The notes beneath the pieces are model-generated. The model searched no databases. It was not told where the DNA came from and was given only the letters and a program-made list of their open reading frames with translations. A stretch of DNA of 64,000 nt, from contig JAQISU010000123.1 of the NCBI GenBank assembly GCA_029339505.1, positions 6,809,501 to 6,873,500 on the forward strand, in the 5' to 3' direction. Within the stretch, counting starts at the first letter, position 1. Each line of letters starts with the position of its first letter. Positions 20,895 through 31,699 of this stretch are shown here, piece after piece. Made by a program: the position numbers and the translations under genes. This stretch comes from Unio delphinus. Taxonomy: Eukaryota > Mollusca > Bivalvia > Unionida > Unionidae.

Positions 20895-21434
20895 ATGTCA
20901 TATAGTGTTATTAGTGTTGCGTTAACTCCTGGTCAAATCAAAAAATTGCAATCAGAATCGGCTAAAAAATATGGAACCACAATCACGTTGAAACCCAACC
21001 AAATGACTGGTGGTGAAAATAAATTATCGCTGACAACTCGTCAGGCGAAACATTTCAATGATCCTTTCAAGGATAAAAAGGGGGTTCAGATTACTCTCTC
21101 TGCGGCTGCTATTAAAAATATGATGAAAACGGGTGGTATATTTCCATTGTTAGCTGCAATACCAGCATTGATTGCAGCAGCAGCCCCAGCAGTGGCTAAA
21201 GCAGCAGCGTTAGGAGCCGTTGGTACTGCAGCAGGAATGGCGTTGAAAAAGGCAGCTGGACAAGGATATAAAAAAAAGGGACGATCCGTTCACGGATTGG
21301 GTCTAAGACTACCAGGAACCCCGTATTCGTGGTACAGCGGAAAGGGTCTAAGACTACCAGGGACCCCGTATTCATGGTACAGCGGGAGATCCGTTCACGG
21401 ATCAGGCCTGAGACTACCAGGAACGATTTATTAA
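20895..21434 (+). CDS. pX-like virion protein with Ala-rich hydrophobic helix and LRLPGT repeats
   Basis: 179 residues. A conserved N-terminus (SVALTPGQIKKLQ) is followed by a basic middle. A long hydrophobic, alanine-rich segment (FPLLAAIPALIAAAAPAVAK, about residues 82-115) comes next, then a basic GYKKKG. The C-terminus has three copies of GLRLPGT, two followed by PYSWYSG. Adintoviruses and adenoviruses carry comparable small basic or membrane-active virion proteins (pX/pVI-like); the assignment is by composition and position. The copy C version is broken and has fewer repeats. Confidence 0.65.
   Translation: MSYSVISVALTPGQIKKLQSESAKKYGTTITLKPNQMTGGENKLSLTTRQAKHFNDPFKDKKGVQITLSAAAIKNMMKTGGIFPLLAAIPALIAAAAPAVAKAAALGAVGTAAGMALKKAAGQGYKKKGRSVHGLGLRLPGTPYSWYSGKGLRLPGTPYSWYSGRSVHGSGLRLPGTIY
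21285..21434 (+). repeat. In-frame ~57-60-bp tandem repeats at the pX-like C-terminus
   Basis: The units encode RLPGTPYSWYSG flanked by GRSVHG or GKGL. Blocks GGTCTAAGACTACCAGG and CCCGTATTC(A/G)TGGTACAGCGG recur. Copy C contains a shorter version. Direct DNA repeats inside a coding end are prone to slippage. Confidence 0.8.
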
Positions 21435-21445
21435 TTGAGGAACCT

Positions 21446-21910
21446 ATGGTTCCCAAATCTTCAATGATTCCAATGTCCAATTTTGATTTAATGGATGCTG
21501 CTAAAAAACTAGCGATTAAACATTTCAGAGGTGTTTTTATGAAAGATCAATTACCACATCAACCAAACAAAACTGAAACAGGTATTATTAATCTCGATAA
21601 CAGCACCGGACCTGGAACTCACTGGGTTGCATACGCTATTGATCCACGTGGGATTGTCTATTTTGATTCATATGGATTAGCCCCACCAAAAGAATTTATG
21701 CGTTACATAAAACAATTTCCAATGAAGACTTGGTATTCTACGCTACCAACACAACAAATCAATGACCCACCAATATGCGGCAGTGAAGTATTAAATGTCC
21801 TTGACGCTATTTCTAACTCCTTGGGTAACCCAAGGGGAAAACCACCTCATATTGTCGTAAATGACTACACCAGCAATCGCTTTTTAGAGAGAGAAAGAGT
21901 TTTACAATAA
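21446..21910 (+). CDS. Adenain-type cysteine protease
   Basis: About 154 residues from the ATG at 21,446, just after the pX-like stop. A start at MSNFD (21,473) is possible and is the first conserved point in copy C. The catalytic series is in adenovirus-protease order: His in GPGTHWVAY, Asp in VYFDSYGL, Gln in LPTQQIND and Cys in PPICGSEVL. These enzymes mature capsid precursors inside the virion, and candidate substrates lie next door. Length is on the short side for the family (usually ~170-200). The gene overlaps nothing and is followed 1 bp later by the fibre-like gene. Confidence 0.92.
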   Translation: MVPKSSMIPMSNFDLMDAAKKLAIKHFRGVFMKDQLPHQPNKTETGIINLDNSTGPGTHWVAYAIDPRGIVYFDSYGLAPPKEFMRYIKQFPMKTWYSTLPTQQINDPPICGSEVLNVLDAISNSLGNPRGKPPHIVVNDYTSNRFLERERVLQ

Positions 21911-21911
21911 C

Positions 21912-22853
21912 ATGATTGATATTTGGGGGAGATCTTTGAAACCCAAACCCGATGACACTGCACCACCTGATTCTGTCAAGGATGTAAAAAAACTAATCAA
22001 AGATGAAATAGCTGAGACGTTGAACTTAACAAATGTTGATCCTAATGAAATAGTTGTATTTCAAGATCGCCAGGGTAAATTGAAATCTAGTAATATTTCT
22101 CTGGATGATATTTTAGTTAAACAACAAAACGCAATCGAGAACACCGTTGCGCTATTTTCCGATCAGGGTAAATTGAAATCTAGTAATATTTCTCTGGATG
22201 ATATTTTAGTTAAACAACAAAACGCAATCGAGAACACCGTTGCGTTATTTTCCGATCAGGGTAAACTCAAACCGGGTGTACTCGTGTCGACGATTACAGA
22301 TCGATTAAAAATTCTCAACGATGAGTTAAACAATTCTGTGGTTGTACTAGCAACACTTGAATCTAGAATTGAAGAACACATAAAACAGTTTATATCATTT
22401 CGTAGAAATATCATTGATAAATTTATTGGAACCCCGTTAGATAAAATTGAACTAAAACTCCCTGATATTAAAAAATCCATCGATGAGACGAAAACTTTCA
22501 TCGAAGACATCAAAGGGGATGCAACGAGGATGATAACAGCCATTGAAAAAACAAAAATTCCTCATGAGAAAACCAACAACGTGGTATACACAATCCAACA
22601 CGGAGCATTTGCGTGGACACTTACAACCAACACATTAGATATCACTGCAACCGTTAAGGGTATTTATCGATTAACACTAGTAACACCATTAACTCAATTT
22701 AATATTTCATCGTCCAGTTCATCCGGGGTCAATACGATTTCAACGATCATCGACAAGGGTACAACTGAAAAGTTCACTATAACAACTACTGATAAAACTT
22801 TGTTTATGGTTTCAACAACGTGGTATGTGGAATTCGTAGCGGATTTAAGTTGA
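21912..22853 (+). CDS. Fibre-like protein: coiled-coil stalk plus beta-rich C-terminal domain
   Basis: 313 residues. After a Pro-rich start (DDTAPPDSVKDVKKLIKDEI), a 31-residue unit (KLKSSNISLDDILVKQQNAI...) occurs twice in a row. A long heptad-rich helical region (about 125-220) follows, then a beta-rich end (AFAWTLTTNTLDITATVKG...TTWYVEFVADLS). Helical stalk plus compact beta head, next to the penton gene, resembles receptor-binding fibres. This is inference from architecture; no family is recognised. The gene is absent from copy C, which is truncated upstream of it. Confidence 0.6.
   Translation: MIDIWGRSLKPKPDDTAPPDSVKDVKKLIKDEIAETLNLTNVDPNEIVVFQDRQGKLKSSNISLDDILVKQQNAIENTVALFSDQGKLKSSNISLDDILVKQQNAIENTVALFSDQGKLKPGVLVSTITDRLKILNDELNNSVVVLATLESRIEEHIKQFISFRRNIIDKFIGTPLDKIELKLPDIKKSIDETKTFIEDIKGDATRMITAIEKTKIPHEKTNNVVYTIQHGAFAWTLTTNTLDITATVKGIYRLTLVTPLTQFNISSSSSSGVNTISTIIDKGTTEKFTITTTDKTLFMVSTTWYVEFVADLS
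22071..22256 (+). repeat. 93-bp exact tandem duplication in the fibre-like gene
   Basis: Unit starts at 22,071 and 22,164; a third partial start is at 22,257. The two units differ at only one or two bases, so the duplication is recent, and it keeps the frame (31 codons). It lengthens the predicted stalk. Confidence 0.92.
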
Positions 22854-22903
22854 AAATTGAAAGGATTTCACAATTGAAAACGCTAGCGTTGTTAAAATAA
22901 AAA
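22854..22903 (+). promoter_or_regulatory. Leader of the membrane-protein gene with CAATTGAAAA and a 12-bp palindrome
   Basis: CAATTGAAAA (22,871-22,880) overlaps the perfect palindrome AACGCTAGCGTT (22,879-22,890). The ATG at 22,904 follows an A-rich GTTAAAATAAAAA stretch. The decamer and its distance to the ATG match two other structural genes. Confidence 0.45.
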
Positions 22904-23551
22904 ATGATTTCATCATCGCAATATCGCTATGATCAGGTCAGAGAATATCAAACTAGACTCAAAACCCTGTCTGAGGAGTATGCAATGAAAATTAAAAAAT
23001 ATCGCAGGAGAATTACCGCAATTGATGTTACTGTGTATTCAGTGAGTGGTGTAATCACCGGAGCCGGTATTATACTGTCTTCAGTGACAATGATGGCGCC
23101 GATAGCTGTTCCAATTTGCATTTCTGCGGCAACAACAATCGCTGGAATAATTTCAATAATCACAAAAAAAATATCCTCATGCAGCCAACGGAAACTGCAA
23201 GACTACATAATTCAATTTCATGTTGTGTCCACTGCATACTCGCAATTATCCTCATTGATATCGTCATCGCTCGATGATACAATTATATCAGAGAGTGAGT
23301 TTTCAGCGATGGTAGATATATATGATTCTGCGATGTCAAAATTAGAAATACAAAAACATGAGTATAATAACAATGACAACACCGATGGAATTACTTCAAC
23401 AAATAGTGGGGAACACAAACCCAGTACAAACAAGCATGATCTCAATAACCTCAACGAATCCAGAATTCAGTGTGAATTTCCCCTCTCCGGTCCCAGTGAA
23501 GGAGATAGCGCTAGCAAAATTACGAGTATACCACAGTTGGCCAAATATTAG
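22904..23551 (+). CDS. Two-helix membrane protein
   Basis: 215 residues as read. An N-terminal charged helix is followed by a long hydrophobic stretch (YSVSGVITGAGIILSSVTMM and APIAVPICISAATTIAGIIS, about residues 46-87), i.e. two adjacent membrane segments. A helical C-terminal region follows. The last ~65 codons overlap the start of the penton-like gene (23,358) in another frame. They are low-complexity, so the true end may lie near 23,360 or be lost by mutation. Membrane proteins of this layout occur in many Polinton-type viruses; the role is unknown. Confidence 0.6.
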   Translation: MISSSQYRYDQVREYQTRLKTLSEEYAMKIKKYRRRITAIDVTVYSVSGVITGAGIILSSVTMMAPIAVPICISAATTIAGIISIITKKISSCSQRKLQDYIIQFHVVSTAYSQLSSLISSSLDDTIISESEFSAMVDIYDSAMSKLEIQKHEYNNNDNTDGITSTNSGEHKPSTNKHDLNNLNESRIQCEFPLSGPSEGDSASKITSIPQLAKY

Positions 23552-24715
23552 GTCAAAATCATTTGGTGGTCAACAACCCAATAATTCACTGGTATTTACA
23601 AATAAGAATAAACCCGACGGTACCCCAGACTGGAATGTTGTTTCCATACCAACCGGATCATACCAAATCGAACAAATCAATAACGAATTCGCGCGTAGAA
23701 TAAAATCGATTACTGGAGTAGTCAAAAATCGCTATAACAGTTCATGAACCGACACTATCATCTGCCATTGAAATAAGCACAGAGGGTTATGTCGTAGATA
23801 TCTATCAGAGTTCTATTAGAGTTCTATTAGAACCGTACTAGGATGGCCTGAAATCCCACCCACCCCGGAAAAACCCGTTGATTTACCAGAACCAAAAAAA
23901 TCTGATTATGTCACAGACAGGATAAAATCTGATAATCCAGTAAAGAGTTATAGAGATTATGACAAATTGAATTTTTTTCTTAAAATTATAGATCCCGACC
24001 ATAAAAGATACCACGTACTTTCAGAGAGTAAAACCACTGAAAATTTCAGAGCGTTCAATAACGATATTTCGTTGTTGTTAATATCCCTTAAATCCGGTAC
24101 TCTCACCCGAGACGAATTTATCAGCGTTGTAGAAACATGTAACAAAATCATCAATGATATGGAAACATTTCATTCACAAATTATTCAGGATATATTAGAT
24201 GACGATGATCCCCTAGTGAGAATAGGATTTTCAGCAGGCTATAAAATACGCGTAGAAGATATCCCCACATTCAAAATACCAGGATATAATATCTTAGAAC
24301 TACAAAAATCTCTCAGTGACACCATCGATGTTGGTTTTAAAATAATTCATGATGCGTGGAAATAAAAATCCTGACCCATAATAATGACCCAGATGGTGGT
24401 GGCAGGCATATTGCTCCGTTCAATGTGAATATTTCAACGGTGATTGCGCTCAATTTAGTATGTGATGTGATCGAAGGAAACTATCAAATTAATCTCGAAC
24501 GATCACATCAAGCTCAGCAGGGGTATATTTTGTATTCATTTGCACCAACAGCTCCTCCAGGGTTTTTAATAATTGAGTCCCCCGTGAATCCAGTCTATAT
24601 GCGATGTCATAATAATTCATTAACCAGAATTAATTTCAAACTCACTGACCAGTCTAATAATCTGATTGATTTACAAGAGGAGGTTTTACAAATTAGTCTG
24701 TTTGTAAAATCGTAG
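23358..24715 (+). CDS. Penton-base-like minor capsid protein with large internal insertion (frame-broken)
   Basis: The N-terminal part (23,358 to about 23,740) contains FPSPVPVKEIALAKLRVYHSW and SIPTGSYQIEQIN, typical of Polinton penton single jelly-rolls. The C-terminal part (24,356-24,715) contains LVCDVIEGNYQINLE and PPGFLIIESPVNPVYM. Frame changes lie near 23,722 (A5 run), near 23,830 (tandem 11-bp duplication of GTTCTATTAGA) and near 24,360. Between the two jelly-roll parts an uninterrupted stretch of about 165 codons (about 23,850-24,360) has no counterpart in pentons I know. It is Lys/Asp-rich and mostly helical. The penton would form the capsid vertices. Confidence 0.7.
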
Positions 24716-24732
24716 TGATTTTCGTCGTAGTG

Positions 24733-25128
<396 letters not shown>

Positions 25129-25135
25129 ATATAAT

Positions 25136-25440
25136 ATGAATTCTGAAAATGAGATTTCGAATTTGATTCAATTATCAGATAATTTGAATTGAGATAAAAT
25201 TATTTCGGAGTTTGCAGACATTGAATATGGCACCCAAAGGAATAAGTATATGCTGCTTAGGTCATATTCGTTCATTAAACAGATTCAACATGCAATATAC
25301 GAAACTTTCAAATATGAAAATGACGTAAGTTTGTCCCGTTATTTACTATCGTGGAAAGAATTATAAAACAATTAGGGAATGAATATACAATGAAACGAGC
25401 AGTTAATTCAAAAATTAAGAATATTAAAATGTTGATCTAA
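25136..25440 (+). pseudogene. 115-residue unknown protein, copy C, broken
   Basis: Begins MNSEN as in copy B (17,093). An in-frame stop falls after LSDNLN (about 25,190), and a frame change lies near 25,325. The end (NSKIKNIKMLI) is still recognisable. It is the first gene of the right half of the older element, exactly the gene that follows HNH in copy B. Confidence 0.8.
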
Positions 25441-26169
25441 CAAAACGAAAATTCCCCGCTGTAGTAAGATGTAACCAGCGATTTAAATACTTTAATGCTT
25501 GTGCACAAGAGACAGGTAAAATTCTTACTACGAATCGACATGTATAATACAACACAGACAGGTAAAATTCTTACTACGAATCGACGTGTATAAATACTTG
25601 TTTGAAATACAATGAACAGGTATGGTGTGTGTGTGTGTGTGCGCTCAACCAGAACAAAATTCTATACAAGATTAATCAATGAGCGACTTCGTTATTATAA
25701 GATAATAAAATGAAACGCTGTAGTGAAATTTTCATGGATTTTATTAATTACTAAAAATGAAAAACCCTACAGATTTTCAAAGCAATTAATTTTTCATTGA
25801 TTTTTTGGTCTTTTTTGGTATATTTTGGTCTATTCTTGCCTGATTTTAGATGATTTTTACCTGCCTGAGTCGGGTCAAGAGGTCGATTTCTCATGTTATT
25901 TCTCGTAGACGTTTTCTTCTTCAAATTATTTTTAATCCTTTATAATCATTTCAGAGCAATAAAAGATCAAAAAAAAAAAAATAATGACCAAAAAATGACA
26001 ACAATAGACAAAAATTGATGTTGGTGTCTGTCGGGTCAAATGGTCAATTTCCTAAGTTTTTTCTCATAGACTTTTTTCTACTTGAAACTCAACGAGTTTC
26101 CAGAAATTATTTTATGATGATAAATCATAGATCGTACATTTATTTGGAAATTGCTTTTCTGTTTCAATA
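25441..26169. other. Gene-free gap of copy C with short tandem duplications
   Basis: Corresponds to the hairpin-bearing gap of copy B (17,441-17,863) but is longer, and no convincing hairpin pair is kept. GACAGGTAAAATTCTTACTACG occurs twice (about 25,520 and 25,557). A block with GTCGGGTCAA...GGTC occurs near 25,868 and 26,029. A short (TG)n lies near 25,626. Confidence 0.5.
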
Positions 26170-27215
26170 ATTGTAAAAGAAGCATTAACGACTAGACTAG
26201 CTCGTGAAATATTAGCTGCAATTAGGAAATTCATCCCCGTCCGCGACTCTGTCAGAAATAAACTACAAGCTAGACAGAGTCTTCAGACTGATTTTACAGC
26301 CGGAACTGGAGACCTGTTTAAACCGATAACCACGGCAACCAAGGGGGTAATATCAGCCACTGAAAGAGCTATGTGGGGAGATGTCCCTTAGGAGGGGAAA
26401 AGGAAAGAGACGCCTTTTCTTGGTGTACTCGAAAAAATAGCAACGGAAACTGAAATAACATCAGTGTTGTTAACAAAGCCCCCAACTAATCCGAAAAAAA
26501 AAACAGTAGATGATTTACGCGCGAGATTTAGCGAAGAGGGGTTAGCAGCAATTGATAAGACTGACAAAGTGGAAATTCATGCGCTTGATGTTGCGACTTA
26601 TGAAAACAGGACAACACACGTATATCAAAGATATACAACATTGAGCTGATGTGTTTTACAAAATCAAAACTAACACAAGTCGAATTGATAAAGACAATAC
26701 ATCATACACTGGATATCTCGATGCGGTGGGTACAGTGTATAATCATTATGAAGATCTAAAAGCAAAAACAAAAAAAAAAAAAACACCGCAGCGGATACAA
26801 AGAAAAAGACAACACCTTCAAAGAAAATATCTTTCTCACCTCAACAACAACCTGATTATGATAATAAGCAATCATTGTATATGCCATCTGATCGAGACGA
26901 AGATAATGATGAACTTTTTAGATATTCACAAGATGCTGATGATGCACAGGGTGCAACCGGGGAGGGTTTTTCTCAGAGTGGTCCAAGTGGGGTATCAGAT
27001 AGTGGTCTTATTCATTGTCCTGGTAATATTCTTGAGGATATAGCACGATTAGAGGTTCTCATAGGACGAAAACGAGCTGGAAATAACTCACCGGAAATAA
27101 TTAATGAAGCAGCTGATATCTGTAGGCGGTTATTTCAGGCGGTATCATGAATATTGATATATATCGAGATTTCATTGACGAGTTAGTCGAGCATCATGGT
27201 TATCACAGCGATTAG
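26170..27215 (+). pseudogene. Basic virion protein, copy C, broken
   Basis: Aligned with 17,864-18,888 of copy B. The start codon is ATT instead of ATG, a stop follows WGDVP (about 26,388), and several frame changes occur at A-rich runs. The C-terminal region (RAGNNSPEIINEAADICRRL) is well conserved. It shows that the multi-frame B gene was one gene. Confidence 0.75.
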
Positions 27216-27236
27216 ATAAATATCATTTAAATAAGA

Positions 27237-27697
27237 ATGATCATACACTACAACCACGATAAACCAACCAGCGTCTATGTTGTAAACTCACGATTGCCAG
27301 TTTATAGAGCGTACTATGGTGATGGTCTCGATGATACCATTGCATGGTTATCTGCAATAATGGCTCCAAAAGTGGCGTCGCTAGCAAAACAATTATCGAT
27401 GAAAGCCATTGATGTTATTCGTGATAATGGTATTAGCGCTGTTGGAGATGTTGCCGGGAAAGCGTTTTCCGCCGCGAAGGATAAACTAGTAGCATTAGTT
27501 CGACGACAAAGGAAACCACCAGTGACTCCATCATTACCGTTACAACAGTGACGCCTGCAAGTGTTAACAAAATAATAAATAACGCAGTAGATCAGAAATT
27601 AGCATCGTTGGTGACTCCAACATTGACAGCCAGCAACCAAAACGATATCGCAAATATGATAGCGGGAAGTGGCTTTAAACCACGACGACGACGATAA
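27237..27697 (+). pseudogene. Small virion protein, copy C, with internal stop/frame change
   Basis: The N-terminus IIHYNHDKPTSVYVVNSR matches copy B closely. The frame ends at about 27,551 and similarity resumes at once in another frame, finishing with MIAGSGFKPRRRR. The protease-like cleavage pattern IAGSG is conserved. Confidence 0.8.
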
Positions 27698-27731
27698 AAA
27701 TCATGATTTAGATCGGGGAATATATCATAAA

Positions 27732-29144
27732 ATGTTCAATCCGATACCTGATCCAGCGATTGATATGGACGCCCCAGTACATAAGGATGATTCTATACGC
27801 GATTATCAATTCTATTCTTATCATGCAGAACAACCAGATATTCGATCAAGAATTGAACTTCAAGTCCATGATACCAGTACATATTTTCTACCCGCTGAAG
27901 CGTTTATCGAAGTAGAAGGAGAACTCGTACAATTAACTGATACTCCTGGTGTACCAGCACCGTATCCAGATGGTACCCAAGTAGATTTTGTCAATAATGG
28001 TATCATGGCGCTATTTGAGAGTGCAAGATATATAATTGATGGAAGAGAGATTGAGTCTATAGAACGTGATGTTGATGTGGCCACAGCAATAGTAGGGTTA
28101 GCAAGATATTCCGATGATTATACAAGATCTGCAGGCCCTTCTATGATGCTTGCAAAGGATACTAAAAATACTGCTGGAAAAACATAATTTGTTGTAAGAC
28201 TACCAAGGAATTATGCTGGTGCTGCTGATGTTGATGTTGAGAATATGATTATAAACAATGATCCCAATTTCAATCTAGGAGCTGCAACACGCATGTCAAT
28301 GTTGGAAGGGCGGCGTAAATCATTTTCATGCGCGATTCCACTGCATCATATATTTGGATTCTGCAGAAATGTCCGAAAAGTTATCTATGGAGCGAAACAT
28401 ACAGTAGTACTTGTGCTAAAGGGTGATGATAATAATGCAATTTGGAGGATTACAGCAAATGCTGCACATCCAGATAATGATGCCGTTAAAGTCATTTTAA
28501 CAAAACTATCATTGTGGATGCCAGTAATGACTCCATCACTCACCTCAGAAGAACGATTACTATCATTTATGGATCATGGAGGAAAATCATTACTAAGTTG
28601 GTTAATAACAACAACAGATACTAAACAATCAACTGTTAACGGTATATTTACATGGAACCTGGCATCACAACAAGGTGTTTCAGCTCCGCGTCATATATTT
28701 ATTGCGTTACAGGTTATTACGAGGGTTGGCAATCAACTCTTCAGCCATATGATATTTCATCGATTAGGTGTTACTGACGTCTCGCTGAGAATAAATGGCT
28801 AACAAGAACCATCCGATGATATACAACTTAATTACGATAAAAACCATATTGCACGAGTTTATCATCTTCTGTTGTCATATATGGGACGCGATCAAAATGT
28901 TGATACTGGTCTACAAATATCACAACATGATTTTAATACCCTTTATCCTATCTATTACTTATCGTTGGAACATCTTGATTTAACAAGACAATCAGTCGTT
29001 GATATACATTTTAGAGCTACTGTGCTTCGTGGTGTTATCCCCGAATACAGAGCGGTTGCTGTCAATCTCAGTGATAAATCAATGCTACTCGAAGGTGCTG
29101 GTGGAAGAATGAGAGTAATCGATGCACCAGTAGAAAACATGTAA
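27732..29144 (+). pseudogene. Major capsid protein, copy C, two in-frame stops
   Basis: About 470 codons in one frame, highly similar to the copy B capsid protein. Stops fall at 28,185-28,187 and 28,800-28,802; no frameshift is needed. This is the least decayed gene of the older element, and its differences from B are mostly conservative. Confidence 0.9.
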
Positions 29145-29191
29145 TGTTTTCCAAAAGCATGTAGCAATCAGATCAATCTGTTATTAATAAA

Positions 29192-29654
29192 ATGTCATAT
29201 AGTGTTGTTAGTGTTACATTGACTCCCGGTCAAATTTAAAAATTGCAATCGTAATCAGCTAAAAAATGTGGAACCACGATAACGCTGAAACACAATCAGA
29301 TGTCTGGTGGTCAGAATAAATTGTCGCTGACAACTCGTCAGATAAAACACTTCAATGATGCTTTTAAAGATAAAAAAGGCGTTCAGATCACACTCTCTGC
29401 AGCCGCGATTGAAACATGATAAAATCAGGTGGTATATTTCCGCTGTTAGCTGCGATTCCAGCGTTGATTGCGGCAGCGGTCCCAGCGGTGGCTAAAGCGG
29501 CAGCGTTAGGAGCCGTTGGTACTACTGCAGGAATGGTGCTAAAGAAAGCAACCGGACGAGGATATAAAAAAAGGGAAAGGGTCGAAGATTACCAGGAACC
29601 CCGTATTCATGGTACAGCGGAAAAGGCCTGAGAATACCAGGAACGGTTTACTAG
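29192..29654 (+). pseudogene. pX-like virion protein, copy C, broken
   Basis: Same start (MSYSVVSVTLTPGQI) as copy B, then two early stops and a frame change near 29,415. The Ala-rich hydrophobic helix is preserved. The C-terminal LRLPGT repeats are fewer and lie partly out of frame. Confidence 0.8.
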
Positions 29655-29659
29655 TTCCC

Positions 29660-29826
29660 ATGTCAAATTTTGATTTACTCGATGCTACTAAAGCACTAGC
29701 GATTAAAAACTTCAGAGGTGTCTTTATGAAAGATCAGTTGCCGGCACAACCAAACAGCGTTGAAACCGGTATCATTAATCTCGATAATAGCATCGGACCT
29801 GGAACTCACTGGGTTGCATACTCTAT
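29660..29826 (+). pseudogene. Adenain-type protease, copy C, truncated by LTR insertion
   Basis: Reads MSNFDLLDATKALAIKNF through the catalytic-His segment GTHWVAYSI, then stops matching at 29,826. A retroviral LTR begins at 29,827. The Asp, Gln and Cys parts, and all later genes of the older element, are absent from the window. Confidence 0.9.
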
Positions 29827-30691
29827 TGTTACGTGCTTAGGCTTGAATAAGCAGCAACACAGAAAGAGTGAAAACTAACATGCTTGTAAAACTTTGACAA
29901 TGATTTTTATTAAGTATAATTATTTTCATAAAATAAATAAACTTACAGTTTTAGAGAATCAAATCCAACATTAATCCAATATAGAATTCACAAAAATAAT
30001 CCACTAAATGAATTGTTAGAGTCCTGATAAATAAATGTTCTAATAGTTCCAGGTTCGAATCTTGACAATGTAATCCAAAATGGCTGACAATGTCACGTGA
30101 TGCAGTTCTTGATTTAATATCATCCAGATGAAATTATGAAACGTATGTCCTGTTTCCAAATAAATAGAATAATTCTTCTTTTCTAACGAAATGACACAAA
30201 GTCCAGAATAAAATTAACACTCAAACATGAAATACACAACTAATAACTTACAGCCCAAAGATTCTACTAAAGTTAGCCTCCAAAACACAGCTATATATAT
30301 ATGTAATTCCCTCGTAAATAAGAGGAATCATGTGATTCTGGAAGGTCACAGAAAGAAGCTACCTTCTCCAAGTCACGTAATAATAGAATCATCCAGAAGA
30401 AAATAAGCCACGAATTACTAAAAATAAAAAGTTGTCCTTGAAATTGACCAATAGTTTTAGAGGCTTGTTGACAATGTCTAAAGCAAGGTCAGGATTTAGG
30501 TCAAACAAGCCAAGGTCAAAACTTGTTTACAGTTAGAGAATCTAAGTCAGCCTGTTTACAACTAAGAGTCTAGGTCAAACTGAATTTTCTAGAAAAAATC
30601 TCCCAATTAATGAATAAATATTATACCCTAAATGACAAATTTAGATTTAACAATTAAAAAAAAAAATAATTTAAATCCAATAGCCGTAACA
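29827..30691 (-). repeat. LTR of a minus-strand Gypsy element (its 3' LTR)
   Basis: Bounded by TGTTACG (29,827) and CGTAACA (ending 30,691), a perfect 7-bp terminal inverted pair. On the minus strand the sequence just before it is the purine-rich tract ATGGGGGAAGG (30,702-30,692), a polypurine tract in the right place. The insertion point is inside the copy C protease. No second LTR is seen in the window, so the 5' end is probably deleted. Confidence 0.8.
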
Positions 30692-30789
30692 CCTTCCCCC
30701 ATAAAAATAAAAAGAAATGTTTATATGATAAAACTTTCTTTTTATCACAAACCAATTTACATCTGAGATTAAAAGAACTAGTACAAATT

Positions 30790-31340
30790 ACACAATATAA
30801 TAAATTATATCTTGTCCATGTCCCACAAAATGTCCTAAGAAAGCTACTCTAGCAAGGCAGAACTCACTTTTAAATAAATTAACAGTCAGACACGCATTAG
30901 TGAGTCTGTCAAAGAATTTTCTAATTGTTGCTAGATGTTCTCTCCAGGTGTCGCTGTAGATGATGACGTCACAATTTTCTAGACCAGAGATGATCGTTTT
31001 TATGAGACGTTGAAATGGACTTTCTTTATATTGGTAGAGTCCATTTTGGAGTCACAATATTAAGTTTTCCTTTGCTCTCTCCGTAGTGGAATCTGCCAAA
31101 ATCCTTTCAGAAGGTCAAATTTTGGTGACATACTTGGCATTCCCAATTTTATCAATACAATTGTCAATTCTTGGTAATGGGATTGAATCTGTTTTTTGTC
31201 ACTCTGTTCACCTTCCTTTAATCAGTGCACATACGGAAAGTTTTATCTGGTTTTGAAACAAGTATGCATGGTGAACTCTAATCACTTTTACTGGGCTTGA
31301 TAAAATCATTCTCCAGCAAATATTGAATTTACTTTTTCAA
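30790..31340 (-). pseudogene. Gypsy reverse transcriptase fragment
   Basis: Read on the minus strand, about 31,240-31,080 shows a KTDSIPLPRIDNCIDKIGNA block. About 31,020-30,820 shows FQRLIKTIISGLENCDVIIYSD followed by an FLGHFVGHGQ-like block. These are typical Ty3/Gypsy RT blocks, separated by stops and frameshifts. The usual YIDD is degraded to a CDV form. RT lies downstream of the integrase region in the reading direction, the order typical of Gmr1-like Gypsy elements. Confidence 0.75.
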
Positions 31341-31699
31341 GTATTCCTGTTTGAGTGGACTCGTCCAGCATGGATGCTGTTTGGAATTGTCAATTTCAAC
31401 GTCATGAAAATTTTGTTTGTCCTGGTAAGAATATCTGGACATAAGTACTCATATAATAATAACTTTCAGTTCATTTCTTTCTTGCACTTGCAACTGTGAA
31501 AGTTTCTGGTCTAGATTTGTTTATAATTTCTGAATTCCAACAATTCGTCGCTCCAATGTCAGTAGAATCCGACGATATTTCTTCACTAAGTGGGACAGGC
31601 ACAACTAAATTAATTACATATTTAACATGGCTATTTCTTTCAATATACTGGTACTCCTATAATTAATTTAGATCCCAGGAGCACTAATACTATACTTTA

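Noticed and set aside
23360..23551. C-terminal 65 residues of the membrane protein as a real domain
   Set aside because: They overlap the conserved penton N-terminus in another frame and are low-complexity Asn/Ser/Thr. Probably readthrough after loss of the original stop.
30040..30075. B-box-like GGTTCGAATC suggesting a tRNA or SINE
   Set aside because: It lies inside the Gypsy LTR with no matching A box or tRNA fold.
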